Assembly: GCA_020724025.1 (NCBI GenBank)
Contig: DYHU01000007.1
Coordinates: 1-18,369, forward strand
DNA from: Syntrophorhabdus sp.
Lineage (GTDB): Bacteria > Desulfobacterota > BSN033 > UBA1163
DNA length: 18,369 nucleotides
Direction: 5' to 3'
Numbering within the stretch: the stretch's first letter is position 1; every line of letters begins with the position of its first letter. The notes below the pieces were generated by a model. The model was not told the DNA's origin and made no database searches. It was given only the letters and a program-made list of their open reading frames with translations. Made by a program: the position numbers and the translations under genes. This document shows positions 1 to 6,520 of this stretch, piece after piece.

Positions 1-194
1 AGGGAAGGGTAGGTTTTGATTCCGAAGATTTCCTCTCTCCCGGGATTGACGGGATAGATCATGCCCGGATAGCCTCCTTCTGTCAGACTCCTCATCACAT
101 GAGACCCCAATTTTGCCGGATTATCAGATGCTCCGATCACGGCAACAGCCCTTGGTTTAAAGATAGCCTCCATTGCCTCCCATTTCTTCTCCAT
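1..194 (-). CDS. Acyl-CoA synthetase (ADP-forming) alpha subunit, N-terminal fragment cut by the window edge
   Basis: The first 64 residues of a protein that runs off the left edge are visible. They show the start of a CoA-binding Rossmann domain: 'PRAVAVIGASDNPAKLGSHV' at about residues 14-33, then 'GYPGMIYPVNPGREEIFGIKTYPS'. This is the family signature of NDP-forming acetyl/acyl-CoA synthetases (succinyl-CoA-ligase-like alpha subunit), which interconvert acyl-CoA + ADP + Pi and acid + CoA + ATP. The ATG at 194 is preceded by a purine-rich AGAAAGAGA, supporting this start. It is a paralogue of the alpha subunit at 6702-8102, whose N-terminus has the same layout. Whether the full gene carries a fused ATP-grasp beta part cannot be seen. 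Confidence 0.85.
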   Translation of the reverse strand, partial: MEKKWEAMEAIFKPRAVAVIGASDNPAKLGSHVMRSLTEGGYPGMIYPVNPGREEIFGIKTYPS

Positions 195-246
195 AGATTC
201 TCTTTCTATTTAGAGTCTGTTTATAAATTGCTCCCTCAATCAGAAT

Positions 247-319
247 CGTCATTCCGGCGAAAGCCGGAATCCAGTCCTTTCAAGACCCTCTGGATGCCGG
301 ATCAAGTCCGGCATGACGG
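247..319. repeat. REP-like inverted repeat (CATTCCGG...CCGGAATCCAG type)
   Basis: Two small hairpins face each other. The first is built on CATTCCGGC/GCCGGAAT and the second on GCCGGA/TCCGGC. The outer ends CGTCAT (247-252) and ATGACG (313-318) pair with each other. The same architecture (GTCATTCC - GGAATCCAG - spacer - CTGGATTCC - GGAATGAC) recurs at 3428-3752, 6521-6599 and 8755-8826, so this is one dispersed family. The rest of 195-438 holds nothing else I can recognise. Confidence 0.8.
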
Positions 320-438
320 AAAACGCTGTTTATGGACAGACACTATTTAAAGATGGTAGGATTCTTTTAATTTAAACCAATTGAGAGAGATGATCAAATC
401 ATTTTTATAAAAGGTGGGATTTAAATTGGCAGATTCAA

Positions 439-504
439 TCAGGCTAACTCTTGACATTGAATTACACCAACAGCTTCAGCATCCGGGTGGAAGTAGAATT
501 TCAT
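439..504 (-). pseudogene. Truncated RelE/ParE-type toxin relic (21 codons)
   Basis: An ATG at 504 overlaps the antitoxin stop codon as ATGA, the usual translational coupling of type II toxin-antitoxin pairs. It opens a frame reading MKFYFHPDAEAVGVIQCQELA before a stop at 439-441. The first ten residues match the typical N-terminus of RelE/ParE-superfamily toxins ('FHPDAE...'), but the remaining 80 or so residues are missing. No continuation was found in the other frames as far as 195. I infer that the toxin was lost by deletion or replacement, leaving a stub. The homology is judged on about ten residues only. Confidence 0.55.
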
Positions 505-749
505 CGCCGATATTTCTTACGGATATTAGAGAAAACCTTCTTTCCGGGAACAAGCTCTACTTCGCCTTTTTCAATTTGGGCAATGCGCCTTTCAGCTTCT
601 TCGGCCCACAATCGGTCAATTTCGGGCTGTATGGGAAGATTGAGACTGGTGAGCAGCTTCTCAACAAGGCTTACTCGGGACTCGGCTGGGAGCGATAATG
701 CCTCCTCGAACACTTTTTTGGCAACAACAGGCTTATTTATGTCCTCCAT
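501..749 (-). CDS. Type II antitoxin, addiction-module component family (TIGR02574-like)
   Basis: An 82-residue acidic helical protein. Residues 10-40 (AKKVFEEALSLPAESRVSLVEKLLTSL) match the pattern of the 'addiction module component' antitoxins, which are normally encoded just upstream of a RelE/ParE-like toxin. The C-terminal half (RLWAEEAERRIAQIEKGEVELVPGKKVFSNIRKK) fits the toxin-binding tail of the family. The stop overlaps the start of a toxin stub, so the partner appears to be dead. The ATG at 749 lies 3 bp from a perfect inverted repeat (753-865), and no good Shine-Dalgarno is visible. A TATAAT-like hexamer on the minus strand at 890-895 could drive it through the repeat, but no convincing -35 was found. 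Confidence 0.75.
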   Translation of the reverse strand: MEDINKPVVAKKVFEEALSLPAESRVSLVEKLLTSLNLPIQPEIDRLWAEEAERRIAQIEKGEVELVPGKKVFSNIRKKYRR

Positions 750-752
750 TTA

Positions 753-865
753 CCCCGTTAGAAAGGTTCGCTTTTTAAAGCGGGGATGAGCGGGGATGGG
801 TTGTATATCAAAATTTAATACATTTCAGAAAGGGCGAGGTTTAAGCCCCGTCCTTTCTAACGGGG
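753..865. repeat. Inverted repeat with perfect 14-bp arms
   Basis: CCCCGTTAGAAAGG at 753-766 is the exact reverse complement of CCTTTCTAACGGGG at 852-865. Inside lie further GC-rich pieces (AAAGCGGGGATGAGCGGGG and AAGCCCCG). This type of element differs from the REP-like family elsewhere in the window. It lies directly against the start codon of the antitoxin gene, so it occupies the place where that gene's promoter or operator would be expected. Confidence 0.8.
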
Positions 866-915
866 TTTACATATATTCAAGCACATTTTATTATAACAAT
901 CAAATCTTTGTCAGA

Positions 916-974
916 GCAGAACGTCGCGGCTCAGATGCAGCTGTAAGCCGTTGCCTGCATCCGGCTTGTTCGAC
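916..974 (-). other. attC-like (59-base-element-like) recombination site
   Basis: Read on the minus strand, a 59-bp segment begins three bases after the phzF stop. It has an R''-like box GTCGAAC (974-968) followed by AAG, an inner palindrome GATGCAG (961-955) / CTGCATC (940-934) around a 14-nt loop, and an R'-like box GTTCTGC (922-916). Integron attC sites have R'' RYYYAAC and R' GTTRRRY flanking such an imperfect palindrome. Here R' matches the complement of R'' at five of seven positions. The two spacers between the boxes and the inner arms differ (6 versus 11 nt), which is more asymmetric than usual, so it is irregular or degenerate. Confidence 0.5.
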
Positions 975-1782
975 GCTTCATATCGTTATTGTGCCTTCCA
1001 TATAGAGAGCTGCTTTGCCTGATATCTTGACGCGCTCGCCAGCATACTTGCAGAACAACTCGCCGCCTCGTTTCGAGACCTGAAATGCATGAAGATCGTT
1101 CTTACGAAGTACACCTGCCCAATAGGGAACCAGAACACAATGCGCAGATCCTGTCACCGGATCCTCGGGTATGCCGACTCGGGGTGCGAAGAAGCGCGAT
1201 ACGAAGTCGCTCCGATCCCCTCTTGCTGTAATGATGATACCGCGACATGCTACACGTTCCAAGGCGAAAAAATCGGGCTGCGCTGCTTTGACGGTCCTCT
1301 CGCTGTCCAACACCACAAGCAGATCCTCTGCGGAGCCGAGAACTTCTTGCGGTGTGACTCGCAACGCCTCGTTGAGTCCGGCGGGAGGAGCCTGGGCATA
1401 AGCAGGTCTTGCAGGGAAGTCCATTTCAAGGAGATCATCACGCCTTGTCACCACAAGCACTCCGCTCTTGCGTGTCTGAAACCGGATGTTTTCCTCCGGC
1501 CATTTCTGATAGGTAAAAAGAACGAAAGCACTGGCCAATGTTGCATGGCCGCATAGCGCAACCTCAGTGACCGGGGTAAACCATCTGAGGTCAAAACCTT
1601 CGGAATTACGAACCAAAAATGCCGTCTCAGACAAGTTGTTCTCGGCAGCCACAGCCTGGAGGATTGAATCGTCGATCCAACGATCTAAAAGACACACTGC
1701 CGCCGGGTTGCCGGCAAAGACCTGTGAGGCAAAAGCATCGACTTGGTATAGCGGTATTCTCATCTTCTCTTCTCTCGTCGAA
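922..1782 (-). mobile_element. Candidate integron gene cassette carrying phzF-like gene
   Basis: The unit runs from TTCGAC (1782-1777, minus strand), 13 bases before the phzF start codon, to the G of the R' box at 922. If it were excised at the usual G/TT point, the circle would join G to TTCGAC. That rebuilds GTTCGAC, the exact complement of the cassette's own R'' box GTCGAAC. This self-complementarity between a cassette's first bases and its 3' attC is a known hallmark of integron cassettes. One gene, a short leader and an attC right after the stop also fit. No integrase gene or second attC is visible, so it would be an orphan cassette or part of a decayed array. Confidence 0.45.
978..1763 (-). 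CDS. PhzF-family isomerase/epimerase-like protein
   Basis: A 261-residue protein, nearly the usual length of the PhzF/YddE family (two similar half-barrels with the active site between them, cytoplasmic). Visible signatures are the N-terminal YQVDAFASQVFAGNPAAVC, NNLSETAFL with Glu46 at the position of the catalytic Glu45 of PhzF, CGHATLA (71-77), and the second-half glycine-rich motif GIPEDPVTGSAHC (197-209). True PhzF isomerises trans-2,3-dihydro-3-hydroxyanthranilate in phenazine synthesis. No other phenazine gene is nearby, so the substrate is unknown. A GAGAAGAG stretch precedes the ATG at 1763. Its setting between attC-like sequences suggests acquisition as a cassette. Confidence 0.9.
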   Translation of the reverse strand: MRIPLYQVDAFASQVFAGNPAAVCLLDRWIDDSILQAVAAENNLSETAFLVRNSEGFDLRWFTPVTEVALCGHATLASAFVLFTYQKWPEENIRFQTRKSGVLVVTRRDDLLEMDFPARPAYAQAPPAGLNEALRVTPQEVLGSAEDLLVVLDSERTVKAAQPDFFALERVACRGIIITARGDRSDFVSRFFAPRVGIPEDPVTGSAHCVLVPYWAGVLRKNDLHAFQVSKRGGELFCKYAGERVKISGKAALYMEGTITI

Positions 1783-1853
1783 CGATTTGAATTACTAAGG
1801 AGTCCATAATTGATTAGACATTTTCTTCCTTAATACTTTCAATTAGTCTGCTA

Positions 1854-1945
1854 CCGTTCACCCTGAGTCCCGCGAAGCGCGGGATCGAAGGGTGCGTAGC
1901 TACGCTTTTGATGCTTCGATCCCGCGTTTCGCGGGACACGAACGG
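1854..1945. repeat. Inverted repeat with outer CCGTTC/GAACGG and TCCCGCG/CGCGGGA hairpins
   Basis: CCGTTC (1854-1859) pairs with GAACGG (1940-1945). Inside are TCCCGCGAAGCGCGGGATCGAAG on the left and CTTCGATCCCGCGTTTCGCGGGA on the right, each a hairpin and each complementary to the other. This is a separate repeat type ('CCCTGAGTCCCGCGAAGCGCGGGA') not seen elsewhere in the window. The flanks (1764-1853 and 1946-1971) hold no other feature I can support. Confidence 0.8.
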
Positions 1946-1971
1946 CTTAAATGAAAGCAGTGTCAATACAA

Positions 1972-1992
1972 TGGTTAATTATACAATAACCA
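1972..1992. promoter_or_regulatory. Possible operator, TGGTTA-N9-TAACCA palindrome upstream of the esterase
   Basis: A 6-bp inverted repeat with a 9-nt centre lies 63 bp upstream of the chosen start of the exported esterase. Size and position would suit a dimeric repressor, and the AT-rich stretch around it is the only promoter-like DNA in front of that gene. No clear -35/-10 pair could be assigned. Confidence 0.25.
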
Positions 1993-2055
1993 GTATGGTA
2001 ATAGTAAAGAAATTTATTATTGTCATGCCATCTCTTTGGCGATATATTGATCCTG

Positions 2056-3411
2056 ATGAAAAGAATTTATAAAAAATGGTTCTGGACAGTCCTTCTTTGC
2101 CTTCTTGTTCTTTTTGCATTGGTCTTTGAAGCTTTTGGCGCCCCTCATCCCTGCTGCCCTGATGATCCTGAGATCTCTTATCTTCTTAACCCGAAACCCT
2201 CCCAGAAATTTCACTATCTAATTCGATATGAGACCTTTTTTTCGACCGTTCTGCGGAAAGAAAAGGGGTTCTTCGTCATCCTTCCGGAAGATTTTTATCA
2301 GAATCCTAAGATCAAATATCCGGTCCTCTATCTTCTGCACGGTTACAATTTTCATCGGAGGGGATGGGGCTGGAGGGCACGGTCTCCAGAGGAGGCGAAG
2401 AGGATCATGTGCGAAGTGAAAGAAGAAGAGTATCATTGGCTCCTCCATGAAGACATTGCGCCCATTGCCTATGCGATGATGGATTCAAAGAATCGGACCT
2501 ATCGGGAGTTGCAAAAATCTCTGGAGGATCGTTTTGATGAACTTTCAAGACATGGAGGTCTTATCAAAGGGGATTATGGTCCAAAAGAGATCGCCCAATC
2601 CATTGTTTCCCGCAACCTTCATCCGGGAGGAAATCCGGATGACCCCTTTCACCCCATACAGAAGATGATCATCGTCCTCCCGGACGGAGACAATGGATTC
2701 TATACGGACGAGAATGAGGGGAAAAGGCTCTTTCCTGAGACGAAGGATCAGAGGGGGTGTGACGGTTTCAATTCAGAAGAATATCTGAACTATTCTCTTT
2801 TCCCTTTTCTCCACATGAAACCGGGTGCACTGGGGAAATACGAGTCTTATTTTCTTGAACTCCTGAGATATATTGATACGCAATCCATATCCCAGGAGAG
2901 GGTTCTTCCTCTAAGAGGCATCGGGGGGATGTCAATGGGAGGATTCGGAGCGGTAAGATTGGGATTAAAATATCCGCACCTTTTTCACTCTATCAGCAGT
3001 CAGAGCGGCCTCCTCGACATTGAGCTTCTCACAAATAAATGGATGCTCAAGATGATCCTCCCTGAATTTTTAGAAATCTTCGGTCGTCTGGAGACCCGGA
3101 AACTTCCTCCCGGTTCATCTCTCGATTTGAGACATATTGAATCGAACAATCCTGTGAGCCTGTTGAAGAAGAAGGGAATTGAACGATTGCCCCATTGGGT
3201 CTACTTCGATTATGGCGAGAAAGAGGGATATCCCTGGATTACCGAAGGAAATCAAAATTTTGAGAAGGCCTTAAGTGAGAGAAGCCATCAAATACCTGTG
3301 CAGCCCTTCAATGGAAATTCCGAACACAACTATCAATTCTGGCGGAGCCGCTCGGGCAATATCTTACGACACCATTCCGATGTCTTTCAAAAATTGAAAG
3401 GTGAAAAGTGA
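2056..3411 (+). CDS. Exported alpha/beta-hydrolase esterase (putative esterase/esterase D-like)
   Basis: The start at 2056 gives 451 residues with a clear signal peptide (MKRIYKKWFW then a hydrophobic run to about residue 26, cleavage near AFGA), so it acts outside the cytoplasmic membrane. A TTG 36 bases upstream would put a nonsensical extension before the signal peptide and was rejected. Family signatures are YPVLYLLHGYN (88-98, oxyanion-hole HG), the nucleophile elbow GGMSMGG with Ser293, and a late histidine, His424, in SEHNYQFW. The acid is probably Asp385 or a neighbouring Glu in DYGEKEG. At about 450 residues it is longer than typical esterase D proteins, because of a long insertion between residues 105 and 205. 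The substrate is unknown. It has no operon partner. Confidence 0.8.
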   Translation: MKRIYKKWFWTVLLCLLVLFALVFEAFGAPHPCCPDDPEISYLLNPKPSQKFHYLIRYETFFSTVLRKEKGFFVILPEDFYQNPKIKYPVLYLLHGYNFHRRGWGWRARSPEEAKRIMCEVKEEEYHWLLHEDIAPIAYAMMDSKNRTYRELQKSLEDRFDELSRHGGLIKGDYGPKEIAQSIVSRNLHPGGNPDDPFHPIQKMIIVLPDGDNGFYTDENEGKRLFPETKDQRGCDGFNSEEYLNYSLFPFLHMKPGALGKYESYFLELLRYIDTQSISQERVLPLRGIGGMSMGGFGAVRLGLKYPHLFHSISSQSGLLDIELLTNKWMLKMILPEFLEIFGRLETRKLPPGSSLDLRHIESNNPVSLLKKKGIERLPHWVYFDYGEKEGYPWITEGNQNFEKALSERSHQIPVQPFNGNSEHNYQFWRSRSGNILRHHSDVFQKLKGEK

Positions 3412-3427
3412 TGGAATCGTAAAAAGT

Positions 3428-3752
3428 CGTCATTCCCGTGAAACCTGTCCTCGAAGGTATCAATCGGGGAACGGGAATCCAGGAAATTCTAACTATATGC
3501 CTCATGTCAAGAGGTCACCCACAAACGATGAAAATTACCAAGTATTATCCTCCCCCTCGATGGGGGAGGATTAAGGTGGGGGTGAACATGATCTGTTCCC
3601 CCTCACCCCCGCCCTCTCCCACCAGGGGAGAGGGAGATAATTGAGGTATTTTCTATCTGTATGAAAATACTGGATTCCCTCCGGGCCAGAGGCCCTATGG
3701 GCCGGAGGCCTGCTGGAGTTTATCCCGTACTTGATACGGGATAGGAATGACA
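3428..3752. repeat. REP-like element split by another repeat
   Basis: The left half (3428-3483, CGTCATTCCCGT...ACGGGAATCCAGG) and right half (about 3667-3752, ACTGGATTCC...GGAATGAC) together have the layout of the complete elements at 6521-6599 and 8755-8826. They are held apart by about 180 bp containing a different inverted repeat (3544-3641). The right half also has internal hairpins: CTCCGGGCC with GGCCGGAGG, and TATCCCGTA with TACGGGATA. Together with the inner element this accounts for nearly all of the 390-bp gene-free stretch 3412-3801. Confidence 0.65.
3544..3641. repeat. Inverted repeat of the CCTCACCCCCGCCCTCTCCC type
   Basis: ATTATC (3544-3549) pairs with GATAAT (3636-3641). Inside are CCTCCCCCTCGATGGGGGAGG, GGTGGGGGTGAAC opposed to GTTCCCCCTCACCCCC, and CCCTCTCCC opposed to GGGAGAGGG. 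The whole segment can fold into a branched hairpin and looks inserted within the REP-like element around it. Confidence 0.75.
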
Positions 3753-3801
3753 AAAATCTCCTTTTCAGACTTTTTACGAGATCATCAAAAGTGAAAAGAA
3801 A

Positions 3802-5631
3802 TTATTGTTCTAAGAGCAACCGGCTCAACTTTTCTCTATCGATCCCCATACGTTCCCAGGCCTCTATGTAAATTGGCTTGCCCCTCTCATCGCAAGGGTC
3901 CACAAGGGCTTTTCTTAAAAAGAAGGGAGAGTTCCTGATATGGCAGTCCCTGCATCCCCTTGCGCCAATGGCAAGAGAACCGGACCGCACATTGTGGTTG
4001 AGGGAGAAGTCGATGGGTTGGGCCTGATCATGCTGGATTTTTTCCACCCCTCCTTTTTTATCCAGACTGTAGAGAAATCCTCCTTTGATCAAAACAGGTA
4101 AGTTTGTGATGGGATTTCCTAAGCGATCTTTACCCCTTAGGGCGATGAGAAAGGATCTGATCTCATCGAGGGAATTGACCTCGGGGATTCCATCTCCATC
4201 ATCGTCTTTTAGGGGAGGTTTTTTCAATTCCCTGATCTTCCAGAGCGGGATGGGCCTGACCACATTGGTCTTTTCATCCATATCCCCCCAGTAGATGCCA
4301 ATGGCAGATTTCACGGGAATAATCTTTCCTTTAAATTCCCTGAAAGCAGGATACCAGATCTCCGGCCTCAGTCCGGCTTGGGACGGTTTTGGATCCAGAG
4401 GGTCAGACGATAGGAATTTTGATGTCTCGTGAATCTGGGTATCTCCGCCTGTATGATCATACACGAGCTCTGCTGGCACGGATCGGTAAGGCAGATGGCA
4501 GGTCTGACAGGCGATTCTCCTCATGTGCTTGGGAGAGAAGGGATGACTATATCTCGGTGCCCTGCGGTCTTTTCTTTTGTAATGGCAGTCCTCACAGGAG
4601 TTCATGGTATTGTCAAGATCATCCCTAACCGTTTGTTGAAGCGAATTCCCTTTGGCAAAGTTATGTTCCTTGTCGCCCGGGTGGCATGAGACACAATCCA
4701 TGCCTTTAGCTTTATGAATATCTGTTTCGAGATTCCAGTCATAGCCCCCTTTTTTTTCACCGTAGTTGGCATGACAGGACCAGCAGTTTTGATCGGGAGG
4801 TCGTCTGACGATCTGAAGATGGAGGTTTTCAAAATCAGCCGCCTCCTTTTTTGTATAATCCGCCTCTATCTCATCGGCTATAAGTTTTTTAGATTCATCT
4901 TCTGAAAGCTTTAGGGTGGCCCATCCAGCCCCCACCGTGGATCCGTATCTGAAAAATCGTCCCCTGAGGACTGCCCCCCTCTCTTTCCATTGATATCCCT
5001 TGAGGTGACAGATGAGGCAGTCCGCCTCACTTACACCACTGCGGTCCCAGGGAGCTCCGTATTTCTCGTTGCCAGCGCTGAAGGGGGTATAATCTCCATC
5101 GAGTCCTGGATCGTCCCCGGATAGTTCGTAGCCAAATTTTTTTATTTCCTCATTGTAGTAACGATTTCCTTTGCGGTCGAACTCTCCCCACCCTCCTCCT
5201 GGATGGCAGGCGCCGCAGTTCTGGACAAAGAAAAAAGAGGATTTATCCATCTCGGAGAAATCCCTGTTTATTTTTCGGGCCAACTGGCTCGAATCCATCG
5301 CTGTGAGTGAGTGCTTCCCATATAACCCTGATGATAGATTCCAGGGGTATTTCTCATCATAGTTATCTCTCATCACGATTTTTCCGTATTTATCGATCCG
5401 GCCCTGCTGGAAGTGATAGCCCTTTGTGATGAGGTTGTAATCGTGGCAGGCGCCGCAGGTCTTCTTAGGACTGTAAGGAATTTTGCTATCCAATGTGAGG
5501 GGATTTCCATCGAATCCTCTCGGGATGATTTTCTGGTGTGATGGAGTTTGAGAGGACATAGAAGAAGGTAAGAAAAGGACGAATAGGATGATGAGAAGAA
5601 ATATGTTTTTTAAATTGAGTAAGTTCGACAT
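3802..5631 (-). CDS. Exported octaheme c-type cytochrome
   Basis: A 609-residue protein with an N-terminal hydrophobic signal (residues 8-25) and eight CxxCH heme c sites at residues 59, 139, 205, 283, 313, 346, 375 and 560. It is expected in the periplasm or at the outer surface, carrying electrons or reducing a small substrate. Seven sites fall in the first 380 residues. A region of about 180 residues without heme sites separates them from the last and contains DDDGDGIPEVNSLDE (476-490), which resembles an EF-hand-type calcium loop. No transmembrane helix beyond the signal was noticed. I cannot assign it to hydroxylamine oxidoreductase, nitrite reductase or tetrathionate reductase families from motifs. 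It is transcribed from a good promoter shared back to back with the unknown gene at 5798. Confidence 0.9.
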   Translation of the reverse strand: MSNLLNLKNIFLLIILFVLFLPSSMSSQTPSHQKIIPRGFDGNPLTLDSKIPYSPKKTCGACHDYNLITKGYHFQQGRIDKYGKIVMRDNYDEKYPWNLSSGLYGKHSLTAMDSSQLARKINRDFSEMDKSSFFFVQNCGACHPGGGWGEFDRKGNRYYNEEIKKFGYELSGDDPGLDGDYTPFSAGNEKYGAPWDRSGVSEADCLICHLKGYQWKERGAVLRGRFFRYGSTVGAGWATLKLSEDESKKLIADEIEADYTKKEAADFENLHLQIVRRPPDQNCWSCHANYGEKKGGYDWNLETDIHKAKGMDCVSCHPGDKEHNFAKGNSLQQTVRDDLDNTMNSCEDCHYKRKDRRAPRYSHPFSPKHMRRIACQTCHLPYRSVPAELVYDHTGGDTQIHETSKFLSSDPLDPKPSQAGLRPEIWYPAFREFKGKIIPVKSAIGIYWGDMDEKTNVVRPIPLWKIRELKKPPLKDDDGDGIPEVNSLDEIRSFLIALRGKDRLGNPITNLPVLIKGGFLYSLDKKGGVEKIQHDQAQPIDFSLNHNVRSGSLAIGARGCRDCHIRNSPFFLRKALVDPCDERGKPIYIEAWERMGIDREKLSRLLLEQ

Positions 5632-5704
5632 AGAAAAAGGATCAGAATAGCTCTAAGCAAAGCTTAATCCTTGGCCTCCGGAAATAAATTATTTCTTTTA
5701 ATTT

Positions 5705-5733
5705 AGTATATTCTGAAAATGGGTTTAGGACAA
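5705..5733 (-). promoter_or_regulatory. Sigma-70 promoter of the octaheme cytochrome gene
   Basis: On the minus strand TTGTCC (5733-5728) is followed after 17 bp by TATACT (5710-5705), a near-consensus sigma-70 pair. It would start transcription near 5698, leaving a leader of about 66 nt before the ATG at 5631. The leader contains a short TAAGC-TTT-GCTTA hairpin. Confidence 0.6.
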
Positions 5734-5749
5734 GAACTTTATACTTCTT
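5732..5749. promoter_or_regulatory. Palindrome AAGAA-N8-TTCTT between divergent promoters
   Basis: The inverted repeat fills the gap between the -35 boxes of the two divergent promoters, touching the cytochrome -35. A dimeric regulator bound there could act on both genes. Five-base AT-rich arms can arise by chance. Confidence 0.3.
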
Positions 5750-5778
5750 TTGGGTTCTGAATTGAATTATGGTATAAT
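5750..5778 (+). promoter_or_regulatory. Sigma-70 promoter of the 189-aa unknown gene
   Basis: TTGGGT (5750-5755), a 17-bp spacer and a perfect TATAAT (5773-5778) point to a start near 5785, so the leader before the ATG at 5798 would be only about 13 nt. The ribosome-binding site is correspondingly weak (AGGG). Confidence 0.6.
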
Positions 5779-5797
5779 TATCTGAATAGGGCACAAA

Positions 5798-6367
5798 ATG
5801 AAGAAGATATTTCTGGATAAAAGGGTTTGGAGAGATTCGAAAGATAACTGGGTCAGTTTTGAGAGCGATCCGAAACTGAAGGTCACAAAGGGGAATATCT
5901 ATGGCCGGTGCGTGCCCTGCATCACCAACCTTTATCAACAATTGCAGGAGGGAAAGGAAGAGATCGAATTAAAGGAGGCTTACCGGTGCTGGAAGGTAGT
6001 CGCCGTTCTTAAAGACAGGGAGGAATGCCTGGAGGTATTGGAAAAATTCGAGGAGAAGTTCCTCGGAGAACACTATGTCAAGGGGAAGTTCGGATCGAGC
6101 CAGCCCTCCAAACCCTCCAAGGTTTTGATGTTTCATGTTGAGGAGGAAGAGGAGAGGGATCGGCTTTTCAAAGAACTTCAAGTCTGTGTTCAGAAGGTAA
6201 ATCCAGAGGCCAGCGTCTTTTATCAAAGGGCCTGCGCCAACCTCTATTACGATCTTCTTGGAGATTGGAGAGACTGGAAAGAAGTGACGAAGATCAAGAA
6301 CCCGGAGGTTCGACCTGTTCTAATAGAAAGGATCAAAAAACTCCTCTATTGGGAAAAGGGAGACTAA
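5798..6367 (+). CDS. Protein of unknown function, cysteine-containing, 189 aa
   Basis: I do not recognise a family. The protein is soluble (no signal or membrane segment) and rich in Glu/Lys, with a CVPC motif at residues 38-41 and further cysteines at 64, 77, 130 and 146. The middle (EEIELKEAYRCWKVVAVLKDREECLEVLEKFEEKFL) and the later part (KVLMFHVEEEEERDRLFKELQVCVQKV) each look like strand-helix units, perhaps a duplicated small domain. It is expressed alone from its own promoter and diverges from the octaheme cytochrome. The shared control region hints at a linked role, but no function is implied by sequence. Codon structure and a real promoter support a genuine gene. Confidence 0.7.
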   Translation: MKKIFLDKRVWRDSKDNWVSFESDPKLKVTKGNIYGRCVPCITNLYQQLQEGKEEIELKEAYRCWKVVAVLKDREECLEVLEKFEEKFLGEHYVKGKFGSSQPSKPSKVLMFHVEEEEERDRLFKELQVCVQKVNPEASVFYQRACANLYYDLLGDWRDWKEVTKIKNPEVRPVLIERIKKLLYWEKGD

Positions 6368-6418
6368 AAGACCACAGCGAACATCGGCTCCTTTTTCTTT
6401 GGGGGGCAAGAAGTTACA

Positions 6419-6510
6419 ATCACCAATAACCAAATTCCAATAACCTAATAAATTCCAAATTCCAATAACCAAACAACAACACGTTTGGGAAATTGATTAT
6501 TGGGGAATTC
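6419..6510. repeat. Direct/inverted repeat cluster (CCAATAACCAAATTCCAATAACC type)
   Basis: Several copies of an 11-13 bp unit (AATTCCAATAACC and variants) stand side by side, followed by one inverted counterpart (GGGAAATTGATTATTGGGG). With the next two repeats it fills the 334-bp gap 6368-6701, which has no credible gene. Confidence 0.7.
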
Positions 6511-6520
6511 GTAAAAAAAC

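Noticed and set aside
2020..2055. TTG start giving a 12-residue longer esterase
   Set aside because: It would place MSCHLFGDILIL before an otherwise perfect signal peptide, and no ribosome-binding site supports it.
3544..3641. Possible structured RNA or riboswitch
   Set aside because: The hairpins are those of a dispersed inverted repeat and no downstream gene is placed to be controlled.
6419..6510. Possible CRISPR array
   Set aside because: The units are 11-13 bp, nearly contiguous, without unique spacers of constant length, and no cas gene is present.
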